Below are positions 43,262 through 58,100 of a DNA stretch of 64,000 bases, one piece after another; the first letter of the stretch is position 1; each line of letters starts with the position of its first letter. The DNA comes from Ahrensia sp. R2A130 (GTDB lineage: Bacteria; Pseudomonadota; Alphaproteobacteria; Rhizobiales; Rhizobiaceae), in assembly GCF_000179775.1 (NCBI RefSeq), contig NZ_AEEB01000003.1:868001-932000 (forward strand), in the 5' to 3' direction. A model generated the notes under the pieces. It saw nothing but the letters and a program-made list of their open reading frames with translations. It was not told where the DNA came from and did not search any database. Position numbers and translations under genes: made by a program.

Positions 43262-43842
43262 GTCTCATCCCGCATGAGATCACGCATCGTTTCCTCGAGC
43301 CGTTTGGGATCGTAGATGCCGTAAAACCCTATCTTGGTTGTTATTGTGCGCCCCTTCTTACCGCGCCGCCGCTCTTCACCGAACACAAGATCGCCGAACT
43401 GATCGCCATGCATGATGCGTTCTAATCGGGAAATATCGGCGATATTGTAAGACTTCACACTGCGGCTGAAGCCATGCGTGATAACGATCGCACGATCTTC
43501 CGTTAGCCCGTAAATTGTCTTTCGAGCCTTATGCAGCGCCCATATTGGACTGGACAACAAGCCAAGGCCAACGAGGATGAAGGGCACGCCGAAAAGCGGG
43601 AAAATCATCGAGAACGGATCAGAGGATGAGGGTGTGTCGAACCCTGCTGCAGCAGCCGTCCAGAAAACGGCAAACGCGAAGAAGGGTATGCCAAAGAGGA
43701 AGATCGGTAACGTTGCCATCACATGTGACCGCAAGCGACGCGGGCGGTCTGCCCACACCAGTTTCTCTCTACGCGCGAGTTCTGCCTGCACTTCGATACG
43801 CGGATCGTTCTCGGCATCCGTACCGTTTCGCCCCAACCTCAT
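43258..43842 (-). CDS. PH-domain-like membrane protein of unknown function
   Basis: The 194-residue protein has two transmembrane helices (about residues 44-66 and 83-103), followed by a cytoplasmic part with KTIYGLTEDRAIVITHGFSRSVKSYNIADI, which resembles the bacterial PH (bPH2/YdbS-like) pattern. No function is known. It overlaps azlC by four bases and so is co-transcribed with azlCD. The protein starts nine bases downstream of ligA on the same strand. Confidence 0.7.
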   Translation of the reverse strand: MRLGRNGTDAENDPRIEVQAELARREKLVWADRPRRLRSHVMATLPIFLFGIPFFAFAVFWTAAAAGFDTPSSSDPFSMIFPLFGVPFILVGLGLLSSPIWALHKARKTIYGLTEDRAIVITHGFSRSVKSYNIADISRLERIMHGDQFGDLVFGEERRRGKKGRTITTKIGFYGIYDPKRLEETMRDLMRDET

Positions 43843-43851
43843 GAAATCATC

Positions 43852-47675
<3,824 letters not shown>

Positions 47676-47880
47676 GAAGGGCGTACCGCGATTGAAAACT
47701 ATGCCGAATGTCGGATTGCCGGTTGTTCAGGTTTGGCAGGCAACATGCCCGTTCTCACCATCTGCCCGGCCCACAATAAAGCGGCCCAACGATACAGGAA
47801 TACTTAGACAGTCAGGCCACCACAAACCAGCCGTCACGTCTATATGTTTTTGGTTTGTTCCGCTTCATCCCAAGCCAAAG

Positions 47881-47903
47881 GCTAAACCTGTTCGAGGTTC
47901 AGC
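47881..47903 (-). other. Imperfect hairpin between bamD and recN
   Basis: GCTAAACCT-GTTCG-AGGTTCAGC makes a nine-position stem with one mismatch, about 36 bases past the bamD stop. It may be a weak terminator or attenuator; no long T tract follows. Confidence 0.35.
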
Positions 47904-47938
47904 CTGACTTTCAAATAAAGATGAAACTTGGCGCGGCT

Positions 47939-48763
47939 CTATGCGCCGGTGATCAAGCGGCCAGCTTTTGAAATCCAAGAACCCTGATTCTCAAGCGGAC
48001 GAAGGCCACCTTTGTCCAACAGTGCATAGCTGTCTTTGTACCACTGGCTGTCAGGGAAGTTATGGCCCAGCACAGCAGCAGCAGTTTGCGCTTCAGATTG
48101 CAGACCCAGCGCGTAGTAGCTCTCGGTCAGACGGGCAAGCGCCTCTTCCACATGGCGCGTGTCTTCAAATTGCTCGACGACGGTGCGGTAACGGTTGATG
48201 GAAGCGAGATATTCGCGACGCTCCTGATAATAACGGCCCACCAGCATTTCTTTACCGGCCAACTGGTCTTTCGAGATGCGCATTTTGCGTTTGGCATCTT
48301 CTACATATTCGCTCTCGGGATAGCGCTGCACGAGGTTGCTCATAGCTTGATAGGCAGCTTTCGCACTGTCCTGATCACGCGTCACATCATTGATCTGGCG
48401 GAAGTGGGACATGCCAACGAGATACAGCGCATAAGGCGCTTCCGCGTTCGACGGATACAGCTGCACAAAGCGCTTACCGCGGGCAATCGCTTCAGGATAT
48501 TCAGCAGAGCGATAAGCCAGATAAGTGGACATGACGCCCGCCTTTTTGGCGTAGTTGGAATACGGATGCTGACGGTCCAGCTTGGCGAATTTTTTCTTCG
48601 CTTCCGAAGAGTTGCCGGCATCGAGATTGGCAAGCGCTTCGTTATAGGTCTGATCGGCAGGCACCGTCGGGTCGACGAAGGAATTGATGTCCTCGTCCTT
48701 GGCGCAGCCAGCAACGCCGAGCGCAAGAGCCGCAGCAACGATAAATCCAGAACGAAGAACCAT
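47939..48763 (-). CDS. bamD: Outer-membrane assembly lipoprotein BamD
   Basis: The 274-residue lipoprotein has a signal peptide with lipobox ALGVAGC (Cys at about residue 20). Tetratricopeptide-like repeats follow: NEALANLDAGNSSEAKKKFAKL, HPYSNYAKKAGVMSTYLAYR and YPESEYVEDAKRKM. It belongs to the BAM complex that inserts beta-barrel proteins. GGTGGGAAAT precedes the ATG at 48763; a start four codons earlier is less likely. It follows lpxC, as usual in this order. Confidence 0.93.
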   Translation of the reverse strand: MVLRSGFIVAAALALGVAGCAKDEDINSFVDPTVPADQTYNEALANLDAGNSSEAKKKFAKLDRQHPYSNYAKKAGVMSTYLAYRSAEYPEAIARGKRFVQLYPSNAEAPYALYLVGMSHFRQINDVTRDQDSAKAAYQAMSNLVQRYPESEYVEDAKRKMRISKDQLAGKEMLVGRYYQERREYLASINRYRTVVEQFEDTRHVEEALARLTESYYALGLQSEAQTAAAVLGHNFPDSQWYKDSYALLDKGGLRPLENQGSWISKAGRLITGA

Positions 48764-48811
48764 ATTTCCCACCATTCAACACACCAACCATCAAGTGGTT
48801 TAAGCGTTTCC

Positions 48812-48832
48812 GCCTGACGATAGATGTCAGGC
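48812..48832 (-). other. Hairpin in the bamD leader
   Basis: GCCTGAC (48812-48818) and GTCAGGC (48826-48832) form a perfect 7-bp stem some 50 bases before the bamD start. Another stem, ACGCCT/AGGCGT, lies at 48929-48945. Their role is unknown. Confidence 0.35.
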
Positions 48833-48951
48833 AGCCAAAATTCTACACCCCGCACGCATGAACGCCAAGGCAACTACCGCACTGCTGGGCGCTGAATGGC
48901 ACATTTTCAAGGCAGTGCTTAACGGCACACGCCTTAGTTAGGCGTTGTTGC

Positions 48952-48975
48952 AAAAATACCGGCCAAAAACCGGCA
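48952..48975 (-). terminator. Rho-independent terminator of lpxC
   Basis: On the minus strand TGCCGG pairs with CCGGTA (48957-48975) around TTTTTGG, and TTTTT follows. It lies 11 bases after the lpxC stop codon. Confidence 0.65.
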
Positions 48976-48985
48976 ACCTAAGAAA

Positions 48986-50002
48986 TCAGGATTTATCAGC
49001 GCTGTAAGCAGGAGCGCGAACAGCAACCAACTCTACGCGACCGACGGAACGGCCATTAGACTGCGAAGCAGGTTCGCCGTCGGTCCACTCGTAATTGGCC
49101 TCATCGGAGAGAAGTTTCTCCAGTGCCAGAGCGTTCAAACGATGGCCACCGCGGTAGGACTTGTAGGTACCGAGGAACGGCGCACCGGCCAGAGCAAGAT
49201 CGCCCACGGCGTCCAGCGCTTTGTGGCGAACGAATTCCTGCTCGTAGCGCAGGCCTTCCGGATTAATGACAGTGTGGTCGTCGGCAATGACGACGGAGTT
49301 TTCAAGGCTGGAACCGAGCGCGAAACCGGCGGCCCAGTATTTCTCGACATCGCGCATGAAACCGAATGTACGGGCGCGGGAAAGTTCGTTCTTGAAGGTC
49401 GATGGTGAAAGCTCACCGGACCAGGACTGACGGCCGATTAGCGGCGTGTCGAAGTCGATTTCAATGTCATATTCTGTGACGTCGCCCCGACCATCAGAGC
49501 AAGGCGTAAAGACTGCGTAGGAAGCGCCCATATCGACGCGCACTTCGCGCAACACGCGCAGGTAACGACGGGTGCGGGCCTGAGCCACGATGCCGACGTT
49601 TTCAAAAGCTTCGATAAAGACCTCGGAGGAGCCGTCCATCACCGGAATTTCAGCGCGATCAACTTCGATCATAGCGTTGTCGATGCCCATAGCGATCAAG
49701 GCGGCCATCAGGTGCTCGACGGTTTTGACGTGGTTGCCGCCCTCACCTTTGGAAGGATCGCCCAGCACGGTGCAAAGGTCGGTTGCGGCAACAGCCGTGA
49801 TGTCGGCTGGAATATCGCGCTGCTCTTCAACAGGCAGATCGCTACGAATGAAGGTAATGCCGGTTCCAGCATCAGCCGGAGAGATCGACATGGAAACAGG
49901 TTTGCCACTGTGAACGCCCACGCCGTTGAATTCTACGCGACCGGCCAATGTGTTCTGCAGCGTCTTCTTGGCTGCAGCTTTGCCTGTGTTCATGGATACC
50001 AT
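48986..50002 (-). CDS. lpxC: UDP-3-O-acyl-N-acetylglucosamine deacetylase
   Basis: The 338-residue protein has zinc ligands in VEHLMAALIAMG and HKALDAVGDLALAG and a third His in SYRGGHRLNALAL. It commits the cell to lipid A synthesis by deacetylating UDP-3-acyl-GlcNAc. GVGVHSGKPV and the acidic SSEVFIEAF are family markers. The start at 50002 follows AAGGGG; a longer frame to 50071 lacks a site. It lies downstream of ftsZ in the usual order but is separately transcribed. Confidence 0.95.
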   Translation of the reverse strand: MVSMNTGKAAAKKTLQNTLAGRVEFNGVGVHSGKPVSMSISPADAGTGITFIRSDLPVEEQRDIPADITAVAATDLCTVLGDPSKGEGGNHVKTVEHLMAALIAMGIDNAMIEVDRAEIPVMDGSSEVFIEAFENVGIVAQARTRRYLRVLREVRVDMGASYAVFTPCSDGRGDVTEYDIEIDFDTPLIGRQSWSGELSPSTFKNELSRARTFGFMRDVEKYWAAGFALGSSLENSVVIADDHTVINPEGLRYEQEFVRHKALDAVGDLALAGAPFLGTYKSYRGGHRLNALALEKLLSDEANYEWTDGEPASQSNGRSVGRVELVAVRAPAYSADKS

Positions 50003-50475
50003 GCTAACCCCTTGGCGCAGTGGCCTTGGCCCCTGCTGTAAATTTGTTTGCCCGTTTCGGCCCCCAACCATGAGGTATGAGACCGTCGGTCCGGAGAAGT
50101 GTCTCGACTTGCTGATATCTTCCAGTTTGGAAGAAACCCGTGTGCCCCCCGGGTCGTGATCTGCGAGTCGCCATCTTCGGCGTTGCGGCAGAACCTACAG
50201 ATTGCCGCATTTTAGACCAAATCACGCTTTCTTACCGTCCGTTAACATCGCAGCATATTTGCAACACGTGAATTTTCGCATTTACTACAACGGGTTGAGG
50301 TAGCTTGACGAGTTCACGAAACGTTAAAATTGCATTGAAGTGTTAACGAACCGGTAAGGTTCGGATCACGCTTCATTACAAAAGAAAAAGCCCGCGAGTT
50401 TTGCGACTCGCGGGCTTTTCAATAATTAACGTCGAGGCGGCGTATTTTACCGCATCGCGTCAGTTCAATGCAGTG
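50003..50475. other. 473-base region between ftsZ and lpxC
   Basis: No gene is seen. It holds the ftsZ terminator at 50386-50419 and the leader and promoter of lpxC. TTAA-N7-GTAA at 50343-50357 resembles a CtrA binding site (consensus TTAA-N7-TTAA). A C/G-rich leader with GACCGTCGGTCCGG-like short repeats follows near 50085. Confidence 0.5.
50386..50419 (-). terminator. Strong rho-independent terminator of ftsZ
   Basis: AAAAGCCCGCGAGT (50386-50399) and its perfect 14-bp complement (50406-50419) enclose a six-base loop; on the minus strand the arm runs into a T tract. It closes the division operon about 57 bases after the ftsZ stop. Confidence 0.9.
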
Positions 50476-52077
50476 TCAGTTGCTCTGACGGCGCAGAAAT
50501 GCCGGGATATCCAGCTGGTCTTCTTCAGCCAACGGACGGGCAGTTGCGGCAGGACGACCATGAATGTCGAGACCCGCATTGCGCGGTGCAGCGTAAGGTG
50601 AAGCGTCTGCCCGTGGTGCAGCAGGCGCTGCAATCGGGGCTGGCGCGGGGGCCGTTACGGGAACCGAGCGGGTCGCCACTGGTGCCGGCGCAGACGCTGG
50701 TTCAGTTGCACCGTGACCGCCGATTGTATTGGCCAGCTTGCGGAACATTCCCAATGGACCGTTTTCTTCTGCAGGTGGATTCTGCTGCGTTGCGGTATCG
50801 CGGTGTGCGATAGGCAGTTGCACAGGCTCAGATGGTGTAGGCGCTGCAATCTGTGCTTCAAGCGCAGACTGGAATTCAGCATCACTGATCGGGTCGATGA
50901 TCTCGGCAGTAACCGGCGCTGCGATTTCAGAATGAGCAGGACGCTCGATTTCGATCGCGGATGGCAGAGCCAGTTCCGCTTCGACCTGTGCCACGCCAAG
51001 AGCTTCAGCGGTCGGTGCAGGAGCAGCTTCCAGCTTCGGTGCAACGGTCTGGCGCAGGCGCTCGGCAGCGTCGTTCATGCGCTGAAGATCGGGCATTCCT
51101 GCAACGGAGTTTTCACCATCGATACCGGTTGCCACAACGGACACGCGGATGACGCCTTCCAGCGATTCATCAAAGGTTGCGCCCAGAATGATGTTGGCTT
51201 CTGAATCCACCTCTTCGCGGATGCGGGTTGCAGCTTCATCGACTTCGAACAAGGTCATGTCCTTGCCGCCGGTGATGGAGATCAGCAGGCCTTGCGAACC
51301 GGCCATGGATGTTTCGTCCAGCAGCGGGTTGGAGATCGCAGCTTCAGCAGCAGCCATCGCGCGGCCATCACCGGATGCTTCGCCGGTGCCCATCATGGCG
51401 CGGCCCATTTCGCGCATCACGGAACGCACGTCTGCAAAGTCGAGATTGATGAGGCCTTCTTTCACCATCAGATCGGTGATGCAGGCGACGCCCGAATAGA
51501 GAACCTGGTCGGCCATGGCAAAGGCACCGGCAAAGGTGGTCTTCTCGTCAGCGACGCGGAAAAGGTTCTGGTTGGGAATGACGATCAGCGTGTCGACGTT
51601 CTTCTGCAGTTCACCAATACCGGCATCGGCCAGTTTCATGCGGCGCGCGCCTTCAAACGAGAACGGCTTGGTGACAACGCCCACTGTCAGGATACCGGCT
51701 TCGCGGGCAGCGCGGGCCACAACGGGTGCAGCACCTGTACCGGTGCCGCCGCCCATACCGGCGGTGACGAAGCACATGTGAGTGCCGGTCAGATGGTCCT
51801 TGATTTCGTCGAGTGATTCTTCAGCAGCAGCAGCGCCGACTTCGGGCTGCGAACCGGCACCGAGACCTTCGGTCACCTGCACGCCCATCTGAATCATGCG
51901 TTCGGCTTTGGAAGCGGAGAGCGCCTGCGCGTCAGTGTTGGCCACCACGAAATCCACGCCATCGAGGCCGGATGTGATCATGTTGTTGACCGCGTTGCAG
52001 CCACCACCGCCGACACCGAATACGGTGATGCGGGGCTTGAGTTCGGTAATTTCGGGCTTCTGCAGATTGATGGTCAT
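50476..52077 (-). CDS. ftsZ: Cell division protein FtsZ
   Basis: The 533-residue tubulin homologue has [12 protein letters not shown], the GTP-binding signature [10 protein letters not shown] (about 113), the T7 loop region [12 protein letters not shown] and a long Ala/Pro-rich linker. It ends in the conserved peptide [11 protein letters not shown], which binds FtsA. It polymerises into the Z-ring. AAGGA precedes the ATG at 52077; an upstream in-frame extension of 64 codons overlaps ftsA and lacks a site. Its length exceeds that of E. coli FtsZ because of the long linker typical of Hyphomicrobiales. Confidence 0.97.
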   Translation of the reverse strand: MTINLQKPEITELKPRITVFGVGGGGCNAVNNMITSGLDGVDFVVANTDAQALSASKAERMIQMGVQVTEGLGAGSQPEVGAAAAEESLDEIKDHLTGTHMCFVTAGMGGGTGTGAAPVVARAAREAGILTVGVVTKPFSFEGARRMKLADAGIGELQKNVDTLIVIPNQNLFRVADEKTTFAGAFAMADQVLYSGVACITDLMVKEGLINLDFADVRSVMREMGRAMMGTGEASGDGRAMAAAEAAISNPLLDETSMAGSQGLLISITGGKDMTLFEVDEAATRIREEVDSEANIILGATFDESLEGVIRVSVVATGIDGENSVAGMPDLQRMNDAAERLRQTVAPKLEAAPAPTAEALGVAQVEAELALPSAIEIERPAHSEIAAPVTAEIIDPISDAEFQSALEAQIAAPTPSEPVQLPIAHRDTATQQNPPAEENGPLGMFRKLANTIGGHGATEPASAPAPVATRSVPVTAPAPAPIAAPAAPRADASPYAAPRNAGLDIHGRPAATARPLAEEDQLDIPAFLRRQSN

Positions 52078-52207
52078 GGTTTCGTCCTTCGGTAATGGCC
52101 TAGCTTGAAGTGGAGGGCCTTGTTCGGTGTCCCCGCTCTCGCGGGTGTCAGTCGGCAAACTCAGGCCGGCCTCCGGGGGTGGATGAATGGGTTCTGTCGA
52201 TTCGAAA

Positions 52208-53539
52208 TCAGATGGCATCTTTGAACCACCTGCCCATGCGGGAAAACGCGCCTTCGCCCGCAACGCCAAGGCGTGGTGTGGAGCGGGAATGACGCGGATG
52301 ATATTCGCGACCGGCGATCTGCGGATGGATCAACAAACCGGATGCGGAAGAGAATGCGGGGCCTTTGGCATTTTGCGGCAAACGCGAAATACCAAGCGGA
52401 CGACCAAGGCGAATATCAGCGCCCAACACGCGGGCGGCAATATCTGCAGCGCCGGAAAGCTGGCTGGCACCACCTGTCAGCACGACACGGCGACCCACAG
52501 CTCCACCGAGGCCGGAACGGGCGATACGGTCACGAACCAGTTCCAGCGTTTCTTCGATACGCGGCCCGACGATCTGCGACAGTTGTGCAATGGAAATCTG
52601 CTGCGGCATCACGTGGGGGTCGTCATTCAGCGTCGGAATGGCGAGCATCTCGCCCTCATCCGTCGTGTTGGCGACGGCCTTGCCGTGCAGCACTTTCATG
52701 CGTTCGGCATCCGCCACGCGGGTGGAAAGCGTGCGGGCTATATCCATGGTCACATGTTGGCCGCCGACCGCGATGGCGTCGGCAAACACCATCTGGCCGT
52801 TGAGGAAAATCGAAACGGTCGTCGTACCCGACCCCATATCGATGCAGACGCACCCCATCTGCATTTCATCCGCCACGAGGCAGGCGAGACCGGACGCGTA
52901 AGGTGCTGCCACCATGGACTGAACAGACAGATGCGTGCGGTTGATGCAATTCTCTAAATTCTGAAGCGGGCCGTCATCGGCGCTGGTGACGGTCATGGCG
53001 ACACCAAGCTCTTCACCGATCAGGCCGACCGGATCAGCGATACCAGCGGCACCATCCAGCGTATAATCCACCGGCATGGCATGCAGCGTGGTACGGCCTT
53101 CGTGACCGGAATTGTCATGCACCTCAGCCAGCACATCATTGACGTCGGTTTCATCCACCGCATTGCCATCAAGGCGGATGGAAGATGCGTAAGTGTCGCT
53201 CGACAAACGGCCGGCAGAAACCGAGACGATAAGTTGGTCGACGGTTAAACCAGCGGAACGTTCAGCCGCATCGACAGCCAGCCGTAACGAGCGCTCGGCT
53301 TCGTCCATATCCACGACCGTACCGGATTTGATACCGGCGGAACGCTGGTGACCAAAACCCAGAAGCTCGACCGAATGGGTGCGGCCCGGAAGCACGCCGC
53401 CAGCTTCCTGCGGGCGCAGTTTGGCAATCATGCAGCACATCTTGCTGGACCCGACATCGAGCACGGAAATGATTGTGCCCTGCGATGCGGACACAGCAGA
53501 CGGATGGCGGTTGCGCGATGATGGACGGAACAGGCTCAT
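52208..53539 (-). CDS. ftsA: Cell division protein FtsA
   Basis: The 443-residue actin-like ATPase has [31 protein letters not shown] and [11 protein letters not shown] as its nucleotide-binding blocks. The C-terminal amphipathic helix ([13 protein letters not shown]) tethers FtsZ to the membrane. Its start overlaps the end of ftsQ by four bases. A 130-base gap separates it from ftsZ. Confidence 0.96.
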   Translation of the reverse strand: MSLFRPSSRNRHPSAVSASQGTIISVLDVGSSKMCCMIAKLRPQEAGGVLPGRTHSVELLGFGHQRSAGIKSGTVVDMDEAERSLRLAVDAAERSAGLTVDQLIVSVSAGRLSSDTYASSIRLDGNAVDETDVNDVLAEVHDNSGHEGRTTLHAMPVDYTLDGAAGIADPVGLIGEELGVAMTVTSADDGPLQNLENCINRTHLSVQSMVAAPYASGLACLVADEMQMGCVCIDMGSGTTTVSIFLNGQMVFADAIAVGGQHVTMDIARTLSTRVADAERMKVLHGKAVANTTDEGEMLAIPTLNDDPHVMPQQISIAQLSQIVGPRIEETLELVRDRIARSGLGGAVGRRVVLTGGASQLSGAADIAARVLGADIRLGRPLGISRLPQNAKGPAFSSASGLLIHPQIAGREYHPRHSRSTPRLGVAGEGAFSRMGRWFKDAI

Positions 53540-54489
53540 AGTTTGCGGTCCGCTTTTTTCATCGCCTTGAGGCGGGCGGACACAAGTTCGGCGCGGGTCT
53601 TGGCGGCCGCCGGTTCCAGCGCAAAAGTGATGCGGTCCGATAGACGCAGATCAACGGTGGCAACTTCACGCTCGAGCAACCGGTCTTCACCGGCCAAAGT
53701 GGCGAGACGGTTCAGCGCTTTTTTCGCACCATATTCCGGCAGCTTCACGCTCATGCCGTTGGACAATTCAAGATCCCAACGACGCTCCGCGATAAACACG
53801 TAAGACGACACCTGACCTGCGATGATGGGATGATCGGCGACCAGCGGCAGAATTTTAGCGGCAGACAGCGAGGCGTTTTCACCCACAAGGTGCGGCAGGT
53901 GCGCGAAACGGTTCTGCAAAAGATCGGTGATGCCGAAGCGGGCGATTTTCGCGCCCTTCCCGTCCACCACGGTCAGCCGGTCGTTCAACTGCCACACAGC
54001 AGCAGGACGACGTTCGGCAACAGCAATCGCGAGCTTGCCAGGATAGAGTTTGCGAACTGCAGCGTTGCGGATCCAAGGAAGTTCCATCAATCGAGCGCGG
54101 GCTTCGTCGGCATCAAAGCCAATCAACGAACCTTTCGCGCCAAGGCCGAGAGCGGCGATGATGTCGGCCTCGGATGTTTCGATCTGGCCGGTGATCCGAA
54201 TATCGGTCGCCTGCATGCCCACAAGACCGGCAACAGCATCTACCACCGGATTACTCGTCACACCCTGCCCTGCACCCAGCGTCCAGCCACCGAATATGAA
54301 AGCAACAGCCAGAGCGGAGCCGACACCGGCACGCGGCAGCGGCGTACGATCCAGCGCGTGTTTGGCTACCCGCATACGCGGACGCAAAGCGGCACGAACC
54401 GCAACGGGCTCGTCATCACCGACGACGATGCGGCGCAGTGAACGCGCAAACGTTGAAAAGGTACCGGCAAATGCGGTCAGCGTTGGCAA
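53536..54489 (-). CDS. ftsQ: Cell division protein FtsQ
   Basis: The 317-residue bitopic membrane protein has a cytoplasmic basic N-terminus, a transmembrane helix at about residues 58-74 and a POTRA domain ([20 protein letters not shown]). An FtsQ/DivIB beta domain follows, with [20 protein letters not shown]. It recruits FtsB/L to the divisome. It overlaps ddl by 13 bases and ftsA by four. Confidence 0.93.
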   Translation of the reverse strand: MPTLTAFAGTFSTFARSLRRIVVGDDEPVAVRAALRPRMRVAKHALDRTPLPRAGVGSALAVAFIFGGWTLGAGQGVTSNPVVDAVAGLVGMQATDIRITGQIETSEADIIAALGLGAKGSLIGFDADEARARLMELPWIRNAAVRKLYPGKLAIAVAERRPAAVWQLNDRLTVVDGKGAKIARFGITDLLQNRFAHLPHLVGENASLSAAKILPLVADHPIIAGQVSSYVFIAERRWDLELSNGMSVKLPEYGAKKALNRLATLAGEDRLLEREVATVDLRLSDRITFALEPAAAKTRAELVSARLKAMKKADRKL

Positions 54490-55397
54490 GAAGCGTCCTC
54501 CACCATCCAGCTCAGCAAATCACCGAATGTGTGACCCGCGTGTTGGGCCAATTCGGGAAGCAGAGAGGTGGGTGTCATGCCGGGCTGGGTGTTTACTTCC
54601 AGCCAGATCAGTTCACCCGTTCCATTAACGCGGTCGTCCAGCCGGAAGTCGGAACGCGATACCCCGCGACAGCCGATAGCCTCATGCGCCTTGAGCGACA
54701 GAGTTTGTATTTTTTGGTAAATATTTGGTAAAATTTCTGCCGGAAGGACGTGCGTGGAGCCACCTTCGGCGTATTTCGCATCGTAATCGTACCAGCCACC
54801 GTCAGCTGCCGTGATTTCGGTCACACCCAGCGCAACATCACCCATGACAGCGCATGTCAGTTCGCGCCCGTGAATGAATCGTTCCACCATAACTGTGTCA
54901 CCGTATGGCCACTCGTCGGAATATAGTTCCTGTGGCGGCGTAGAGCGGTCTTCGCAGACGATCAACACGCCAAAGCTGGAACCTTCGTTGACGGGCTTCA
55001 CCACGTAGGGTGGCTTCATTACGTGTTTTTCAGCCGCTTCCAGCCGGTGCATCACCTTGGCTTCTGCAACAGGAATACCTGCACGGCGGGCAACGGTTTT
55101 GGCCCGCTCCTTATCCATTGCAAGCGCGGACGCCATGACGCCGGAATGGGTGTAGGGAATGTCGAGATATTCGAGGATGCCTTGAATCGTACCGTCCTCG
55201 CCATGAGGACCGTGCAATCCGTTGAAGGCGACATCGGGCTTCAAGTCGGCCAGCGTGGCGGAGACGTTGCGATCAACATCGACGCGCGTGACGCGATAGC
55301 CTTCGGCCTCCAGCGCATCGGCGCAGGAATTGCCCGTCGACAGGCTGACAGGTCGTTCCGACGACCATCCGCCCATCAGGACAGCAACGTGCTTCAT
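54477..55397 (-). CDS. ddl: D-alanine--D-alanine ligase
   Basis: The 306-residue ATP-grasp enzyme has [45 protein letters not shown] and [13 protein letters not shown]. It makes the D-Ala-D-Ala dipeptide for the pentapeptide stem. The ATG at 55397 matches the family start [10 protein letters not shown]; a longer frame to 55457 is unlikely. A 276-base gap to murB may hold a promoter for ddl-ftsQAZ. Confidence 0.95.
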   Translation of the reverse strand: MKHVAVLMGGWSSERPVSLSTGNSCADALEAEGYRVTRVDVDRNVSATLADLKPDVAFNGLHGPHGEDGTIQGILEYLDIPYTHSGVMASALAMDKERAKTVARRAGIPVAEAKVMHRLEAAEKHVMKPPYVVKPVNEGSSFGVLIVCEDRSTPPQELYSDEWPYGDTVMVERFIHGRELTCAVMGDVALGVTEITAADGGWYDYDAKYAEGGSTHVLPAEILPNIYQKIQTLSLKAHEAIGCRGVSRSDFRLDDRVNGTGELIWLEVNTQPGMTPTSLLPELAQHAGHTFGDLLSWMVEDASCQR

Positions 55398-55673
55398 GTT
55401 TTCGATCCCAAAGGCTTCCCCGCGCAAAGGGGAATCACAGGGTCGTGGGTCGATCAAGCATCTGCACCGATCAACTCATGTTACAGCGTTGAATCAACTC
55501 ACGAACCAGCCTGCCCAACGGACTCAAAAGACTCGTGAATTTGCAAATTATCGACAGGCGAAGAAAATTTTGCTCGACCGTTAACTATTTTCGAAACGCG
55601 GAAGAACGAGACGTGAACGACTCACGACCTCACCCGAAACATGAGTGCTAGTCGCAAATCACATCGCGCGTTA
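55398..55673 (-). other. 276-base gap between murB and ddl
   Basis: No gene is seen. It is the only large gap inside the cell-wall cluster and so a probable site of an internal promoter for ddl, ftsQ and ftsA. AT-rich stretches occur near 55540-55590 (GTTAACTATTTT), but no clear -35/-10 pair could be fixed by eye. Confidence 0.35.
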
Positions 55674-56621
55674 TTAGGGCTGAAACGGCACCACTTCGCG
55701 ACCACTTTCGAAGCGACCAAGCCGCTTGATTTCCCAGTTCAGCAGCACCCCACTATCGGCAAACACCCGCTCGCGAACCGTCTCTCCCAGCGTCTCCAGA
55801 TCATGGCCGGTGGCTCCACCGGTGTTGATCATGAAGTTGCAATGCATCTCGCTCATCTGCGCGCCGCCAATGGAAAATCCGCGCAGACCTGCAGCATCAA
55901 CGAGCTTCCATGAGGAATGACCATCAGGGTTCTTGAAGGTCGACCCACCGGTCTTCTCACGGATGGGTTGAACGGTCTCGCGATGGTGCTGCACCTCGTC
56001 CATCGCAGCACGAATGTCAGCCGCATCTGCCGGCTCACCTTCTAACAGAGCAGACGTGAAAATGATATCTTTCGCAGCGCCACTGTGGCGATAAGCGTAG
56101 CCCATATCGGCATGAGAAAGCGTATGGCGTTCGCCCTGCCGGTCGATGGCGGAAACCTCCACCACGCGGTTCGTCGTCTCCGTACCATTGGCCCCGGCGT
56201 TCATTCGAAGTGCGCCGCCGATAGCGCCGGGAATACCGTGGTAAAAGGCGAAACCGCCCAGCCCCGCATCCAACGCCGCAGCGGCAACGCGCTTGTCGGG
56301 TGCTGCAGCACCTGCGCGAAGTTGTGTATCGCCGACACACTCAATCCCACCAAAACCCTTGCCCGACAGGCGGATCACAACGCCGTCGATCCCGCCATCA
56401 CGCACCAGCAGGTTAGAGCCAATGCCCACAACCATCACCGGCACATCGGCGGGCAGCATCTTCAGGAACGTTGAAAGATCATCTTCATCGGCAGGCTGAA
56501 ACAGCAGGTCTGCCGGTCCACCCACCTGAAACCATGTGATCTTCGACATCGGTGCATCCGCCGTCAGCCGTCCGCGAATGGCGGACGTATCGATACGGTC
56601 CAAGATCGCTTGTCCGCTCAT
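55674..56621 (-). CDS. murB: UDP-N-acetylenolpyruvoylglucosamine reductase
   Basis: The 315-residue FAD enzyme has [15 protein letters not shown] near residue 30, [38 protein letters not shown] and GSTFKNPDG with the catalytic Ser. It reduces the enolpyruvyl group to give UDP-MurNAc. It overlaps murC by four bases. Confidence 0.95.
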   Translation of the reverse strand: MSGQAILDRIDTSAIRGRLTADAPMSKITWFQVGGPADLLFQPADEDDLSTFLKMLPADVPVMVVGIGSNLLVRDGGIDGVVIRLSGKGFGGIECVGDTQLRAGAAAPDKRVAAAALDAGLGGFAFYHGIPGAIGGALRMNAGANGTETTNRVVEVSAIDRQGERHTLSHADMGYAYRHSGAAKDIIFTSALLEGEPADAADIRAAMDEVQHHRETVQPIREKTGGSTFKNPDGHSSWKLVDAAGLRGFSIGGAQMSEMHCNFMINTGGATGHDLETLGETVRERVFADSGVLLNWEIKRLGRFESGREVVPFQP

Positions 56622-58036
56622 TTTGCAGCCAACTCATCGGGCAGCGCATGGGCCCAACCGGTAATGTCGCCAGCGCCAAGAAACAGCACGTAGTCGCCGG
56701 GCTTGGCCTTGGCGCGAATAAGATCGGCAATGGCTTCGCGCCCTTCGATGGCCTGCACGTCGCGGTGCCCGCTGGAGCGGATGGCTTCGGCCAATGACGC
56801 AGCGTTGCGGTTATCGATAGGCTGCTCGCCCGCCGCATAGACCGGCGCGACATAAACCGTATCGGCATCGTTGAAGCAGGCCGCAAATTCTTCGAACAAA
56901 TCATCAAGGCGCGTGTAGCGATGGGGCTGTTTGATCGCGATCACCCGACCGCCCGTGCCATCGCCAGAGCGAACAGCCGAGCGTGCCGCTTTCAGCACGG
57001 CGGAGATTTCAACGGGGTGGTGCGCGTAGTCGTCGAACACTTCGACGCCGTTCCACGAACCAGTATGCGTGAAGCGGCGGCGCACGCCTTTGAAGGCTGC
57101 AAGCCCATCACGAATTTCCTGTGCGCCAACCCCAAGCTGCCAAGCCACCGCAATCGCGGCTGTGGCGTTGGACACATTGTGAATACCGGGCATCGGCAGT
57201 TCGAGATCGTTCAACTCGATAGCATCCGGCGAACGCCGGTCCTGAATGACGACGTCGAAGATATTCTTCGCGCCCTGCGCGCGCACGTTGCGAAAGCGCA
57301 CATCGGCCTGCGGATTGTTGCCATAGGTCACCAGACGACGATCTTCGACCCGCGCAACAAGCGCCTGCACTTCAGGATGGTCGATGCACATAACGCCGAA
57401 ACCGTAGAACGGCAGATTTTCGATAAAACGCCGGAAGGCTTTTTTCGCACGGTCGAACGTCTTGTAATGATCGAGATGCTCGGGGTCGATATTCGTCACC
57501 ACCGCCACTGTGGCGGGCAATTTGAGGAAGGAGCCGTCGCTTTCGTCAGCCTCCGCCACCATCCAAGCGCCATCGCCCATGCGGGCGTTCGTGCCGATGG
57601 CGTTCAGAATGCCGCCGTTGATGATAGTTGGGTCCAACCCGCCCGCCTCCAGCAACGCGCCGACCATCGACGTAGTAGTGGTTTTGCCGTGGGTGCCGCC
57701 AACGGCGACCGCCTGTTTGAAGCGCATCAACTCCGCCAGCATTTCAGCACGGCGCACGATGGGCAGGCTGCGCGCCTTGGCTTCCATGCGTTCAGGATTG
57801 TCTTCCTTGATTGCCGTGGATGTTACCACCACGCGGCTTTCGCCAAGGTTTTCGGCACGGTGGCCGACATGAACCGCGATGCCTTTTTTCTGCAATCGCT
57901 GCACATTGGCACCGTCATTCTGGTCGGAACCCTGAACGGAGTAGCCCAGATTGTGAAGCACCTCGGCAATCGCAGACATGCCAATGCCACCGATGCCAAT
58001 GAAATGAATAAGACCGATATCGTCCGCCATGCGCAT
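56618..58036 (-). CDS. murC: UDP-N-acetylmuramate--L-alanine ligase
   Basis: The 472-residue Mur ligase has the P-loop [40 protein letters not shown] at the N-terminus, DPEHLDHY and the C-terminal [10 protein letters not shown]. It adds the first amino acid of the peptide stem. GAAGGG precedes the first ATG; a second ATG two codons on is possible. Confidence 0.96.
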   Translation of the reverse strand: MRMADDIGLIHFIGIGGIGMSAIAEVLHNLGYSVQGSDQNDGANVQRLQKKGIAVHVGHRAENLGESRVVVTSTAIKEDNPERMEAKARSLPIVRRAEMLAELMRFKQAVAVGGTHGKTTTTSMVGALLEAGGLDPTIINGGILNAIGTNARMGDGAWMVAEADESDGSFLKLPATVAVVTNIDPEHLDHYKTFDRAKKAFRRFIENLPFYGFGVMCIDHPEVQALVARVEDRRLVTYGNNPQADVRFRNVRAQGAKNIFDVVIQDRRSPDAIELNDLELPMPGIHNVSNATAAIAVAWQLGVGAQEIRDGLAAFKGVRRRFTHTGSWNGVEVFDDYAHHPVEISAVLKAARSAVRSGDGTGGRVIAIKQPHRYTRLDDLFEEFAACFNDADTVYVAPVYAAGEQPIDNRNAASLAEAIRSSGHRDVQAIEGREAIADLIRAKAKPGDYVLFLGAGDITGWAHALPDELAAK

Positions 58037-58100
58037 GGGGGCGTTTCCCTTCGAGTTGGGAGTGTTTCAAGGACCGATGATGGCCTGTTCGGCAGAGGCT

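Noticed and set aside
52078-52269. 64-residue N-terminal extension of FtsZ
   Set aside because: It overlaps the end of ftsA, has no ribosome site, and the MTINLQK start with AAGGA fits the family.
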